The notes under the pieces: generated by a model
Databases searched by the model: none
What the model was told of the DNA's origin: nothing
The model's input: the letters and a program-made list of their open reading frames with translations, nothing else
Program-made: the position numbers and the translations under genes
Assembly (NCBI GenBank): GCA_023411445.1
Contig: JAEYOT010000913.1
Coordinates: 1-7,537 of the forward strand
Origin: Pseudomonadota bacterium
Lineage (GTDB): Bacteria > Myxococcota_A > Polyangia > Polyangiales > Polyangiaceae
Direction: 5' to 3'
DNA: 7,537 nt
Shown: positions 5,926 to 7,537 of the stretch, piece by piece
Numbering within the stretch: the first letter of the stretch is position 1
Layout: every line of letters starts with the position of its first letter

Positions 5926-7537
5926 ATGCGCATGAACTTGTGGTCCGCCGTCCGCTCACTCACCGTCACGCTCGTCCTGGGCTGCGCCGCCGTCGCCTGT
6001 GGTCGAGCCGAGCTCCCGCTGTGGGGCGGCTCCGCTTCAGGCGGTGATGGCGGCGCCGCCGGCACCGGCGGCAGCAGCGCCGGCAAGGGTGGCAGCAGCG
6101 CTGGCACGGGTGGCAAGGCGTTCTGCGGCGACGGTCAGTGCGGACCGGGTGAGACGGCCGACACTTGCCAGCAGGACTGTGGCTACTGCGGCAACGGCCT
6201 GTGCGAGGGTAACGATCCAGTCAACTGTCCTGGCGACTGCATGCCCTACTGCGGCAACGGCTTCTGCGACTACTTCGCGGGGGAGACGCCGTCCAACTGC
6301 AGTGATTGCTACTGCGGCGACGGCATCTGCGACCCGGCTACGGAGAGCAACTGCTTGGACTGCGGCTGCCCGAACGGCAACTGCAACTGCGGCAATGGCG
6401 TCTGCGAGCGCGCGGACTACGTGAGCTGTCCGTGGGAGTGCAGCTGCCAGAACGGGACGTGCGACTGGGATTGGGACTTCGCCAACGGCTGCCCGGAGCA
6501 GTGCCCCTACCCGATGACGTGCGGCAACGGCCGCTGCGACCAGTACGACGTGTTCGGCGGCTGCGGCTGGGAATGCGACACCTGCGCCGACCCCGGCTGC
6601 AACATCGGCTACGACCAATCGAACGGCTGCTCCGAGCAGTGCGGCTACAGCTGCGGCAACTACAGGTGTGATCCGTTGCTAGATGGCTTCAACGGCTGCG
6701 ACTGGGAGTGCAACACCTGTCTGGACCGCACCTGCCAGTATTTTTACGATCACAACAATGGTTGCCCGGAGCAGTGCAACCTGCAAAGCACCTGCAACAA
6801 CCTGCGCTGCGACCAGGCCGACTTCCAAGCCGGTTGCGGCTGGGAGTGCCGCACCTGCGAGAACACGTGGTGCGACCAGGGCTACGACCAGTCGAACGGC
6901 TGCGGTTGGCAATGCACCTGCAACAACGGCGCCTGCGATGGCTTCTGGGACTCCAACAACGGCTGCTACTGGGAGTGCCAGACCTGCGGCAACCAGCAGT
7001 GTGACTTCGACTACGATCGCTCGAACGGCTGCGGTGATGAGTGCGAGACCTGCGGCAACGGCTGGTGCGACGAGGGCTACGACCAGAGCGCAGGCTGCCC
7101 CGCCGAGTGCGGCATCACCTGCAACAACGGTCGCTGCGACGCCGCGGATTGGGCGGGCTGCTGGCGCGAGTGCGAGCGCTGCGGCAACGGCAAGTGCGAC
7201 CTGGAGGAAGATCCGAGCTCTTGCTCCGACTGCCGCTGCGGCGACAATGTCTGCAGCCGCTCGGAGAATCCCCAAAACTGCCCGCAGGACTGCGGCCTGC
7301 CCACCTGCCCGAACGGCAAGTGCGAGCCGGGGGAGACGCCGCAAAACTGCCCGCAGGATTGCCCCTTCATGAACCTCTGCCCGAACGGCACCTGCGAGCC
7401 AGGGGAGACGCCGCAAAATTGCCCGCAGGACTGCGGCGTACAAACGCTGTGCGGCGACGGCCAGTGCACCCGTTTCGAGCGCTTCTACTGCGTGCCGGAC
7501 TGCGGCACGACCTGTGGCGACAAGGCCTGCCAGATCA
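5926..7537 (+). CDS. Predicted lipoprotein with at least 21 tandem four-cysteine repeats, C-terminus beyond window
   Basis: A secreted, probably membrane-anchored protein; 537 residues are visible and the frame is still open. ATG 5926 is chosen because GGGGA lies 5 bases upstream; ATG 5932 is a possible alternative. The signal peptide has a hydrophobic core at 12-24 and two candidate lipidation cysteines, C20 (VLGC) and C25 (AVAC). A Gly/Ser-rich linker follows (34-64). From residue 67 onward the chain is an array of units of the form C-x4-C-x(7-10)-C-x(2-3)-C, typically starting CGNGxCD or CGDGxC and ending C-PQD-C, C-PEQ-C or C-GWE-C. There are 88 cysteines in 471 residues (about 19%), four per unit, so two disulfides per unit is the natural reading; metal binding by the Asp/Asn/Glu side chains is an alternative. 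No catalytic domain is visible. A similar text pattern, C(G/P)(N/D)G-x-C-EPGET-x-x-NC-PQD-C, recurs in secreted proteins of myxobacteria, but I cannot assign a named family or function. It is separated from the iron-sulfur gene by 148 bases and may be independently expressed. Confidence 0.88.
   Translation, partial: MRMNLWSAVRSLTVTLVLGCAAVACGRAELPLWGGSASGGDGGAAGTGGSSAGKGGSSAGTGGKAFCGDGQCGPGETADTCQQDCGYCGNGLCEGNDPVNCPGDCMPYCGNGFCDYFAGETPSNCSDCYCGDGICDPATESNCLDCGCPNGNCNCGNGVCERADYVSCPWECSCQNGTCDWDWDFANGCPEQCPYPMTCGNGRCDQYDVFGGCGWECDTCADPGCNIGYDQSNGCSEQCGYSCGNYRCDPLLDGFNGCDWECNTCLDRTCQYFYDHNNGCPEQCNLQSTCNNLRCDQADFQAGCGWECRTCENTWCDQGYDQSNGCGWQCTCNNGACDGFWDSNNGCYWECQTCGNQQCDFDYDRSNGCGDECETCGNGWCDEGYDQSAGCPAECGITCNNGRCDAADWAGCWRECERCGNGKCDLEEDPSSCSDCRCGDNVCSRSENPQNCPQDCGLPTCPNGKCEPGETPQNCPQDCPFMNLCPNGTCEPGETPQNCPQDCGVQTLCGDGQCTRFERFYCVPDCGTTCGDKACQI
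6070..6111 (+). repeat. Two 21-base tandem copies encoding the Gly/Ser linker
   Basis: Bases 6070-6090 and 6091-6111 encode GSSAGKG and GSSAGTG with only a few base differences. They lie between the lipoprotein signal and the Cys-rich array and form a flexible, expandable spacer, a common feature of myxobacterial lipoproteins. Confidence 0.75.
6124..7537 (+). repeat. Coding array of four-cysteine units (21 complete, one half unit, one cut off)
   Basis: Unit first cysteines fall at residues 67, 88, 109, 130, 155, 174, 199, 220, 243, 265, 290, 311, 332, 354, 376, 399, 419, 438, 461, 485 and 509; unit 22 begins at 530 and is cut by the window. A half unit (C148-C153) sits between units 4 and 5. 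The first pair is C-x4-C in every unit without exception; the second pair is C-x3-C except in units 3, 4 and 17, where it is C-x2-C. Four per complete unit plus the two half units account for all 88 cysteines. Units differ strongly in the residues between the cysteines, so this is an old array conserved at protein level rather than simple satellite DNA. Confidence 0.9.
7306..7449 (+). repeat. Near-identical neighbouring units 19 and 20 (72-base period)
   Basis: The first 57 bases of unit 19 (7306-7362) and unit 20 (7378-7434) differ at only five positions, three of them silent; the last five codons of each unit have diverged. Both encode CPNG-x-CEPGETPQNCPQDC. The end of unit 18 (7267-7296) shares the NPQNCPQDCG text. 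This points to recent tandem duplication or gene conversion in this part of the array. Confidence 0.8.

Noticed and set aside
6683..7372. 229-residue plus-strand frame rich in Ala/Thr/Ser
   Set aside because: It is an out-of-frame reading of the cysteine repeat gene, whose own frame has the signal peptide and regular cysteine spacing.
6037..7443. Long minus-strand open frames (6037-6618 and 6679-7443)
   Set aside because: They are Ala/Val-rich complements of the Cys/Gly codon pattern of the repeat array and contain no recognisable domain.
6124..7537. CRISPR-like or satellite repeat
   Set aside because: The period varies from 54 to 75 bases, all steps are multiples of three, and conservation is in codons for cysteine rather than in fixed DNA repeats with spacers.

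Overview
The window is GC-rich, densely coded bacterial DNA. The gene content, the Gly/Ser-rich lipoprotein linker and a secreted Cys-rich repeat protein fit a myxobacterium-like deltaproteobacterium (Polyangiales/Sorangiineae style). That placement is inferred from style and gene content, not from a marker gene search.

Left part, minus strand (2431 down to 1): a conserved translation cluster reads rpmE (zinc-type ribosomal protein L31), a DUF1385/YqhQ-family membrane protein, then prfA (peptide chain release factor 1, cut off by the window start after residue 325). The DUF1385 gene and prfA overlap by 4 bases (ATGA). A strong GC-rich hairpin lies between rpmE and the DUF1385 gene. A sigma70-like promoter candidate sits about 60 bases upstream of rpmE.

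Middle, plus strand (2710 to 5777): a divergent two-gene operon with a 2-base gap. The first gene encodes a DUF362 protein with a Tat-like N-terminus and no iron-sulfur motif of its own. The second encodes a 697-residue membrane iron-sulfur protein that looks like a natural fusion of a NapH-type quinol oxidase module to a NapG/MauM-type polyferredoxin. It has two membrane CxxxCP motifs and cysteines for about six [4Fe-4S] clusters, plus an unusual 130-residue Pro/Ala-rich N-terminal extension. The likely theme is electron transfer from the quinone pool through a chain of clusters to a DUF362 partner at or across the inner membrane; the final reaction is unknown.

Right part, plus strand (5926 to the window end): after a 148-base gap with an inverted repeat and a possible sigma54-type promoter, a predicted lipoprotein begins. 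It has a Gly/Ser linker and then at least 21 tandem four-cysteine units of about 18-25 residues, 88 cysteines in 471 residues, still open at the window end. The array shows a two-unit superperiod in its middle and near-identical units near its visible end. This protein and the DUF362 plus NapH-NapG fusion operon are the two parts most worth following up. No RNA genes, CRISPR arrays or insertion sequences were seen.
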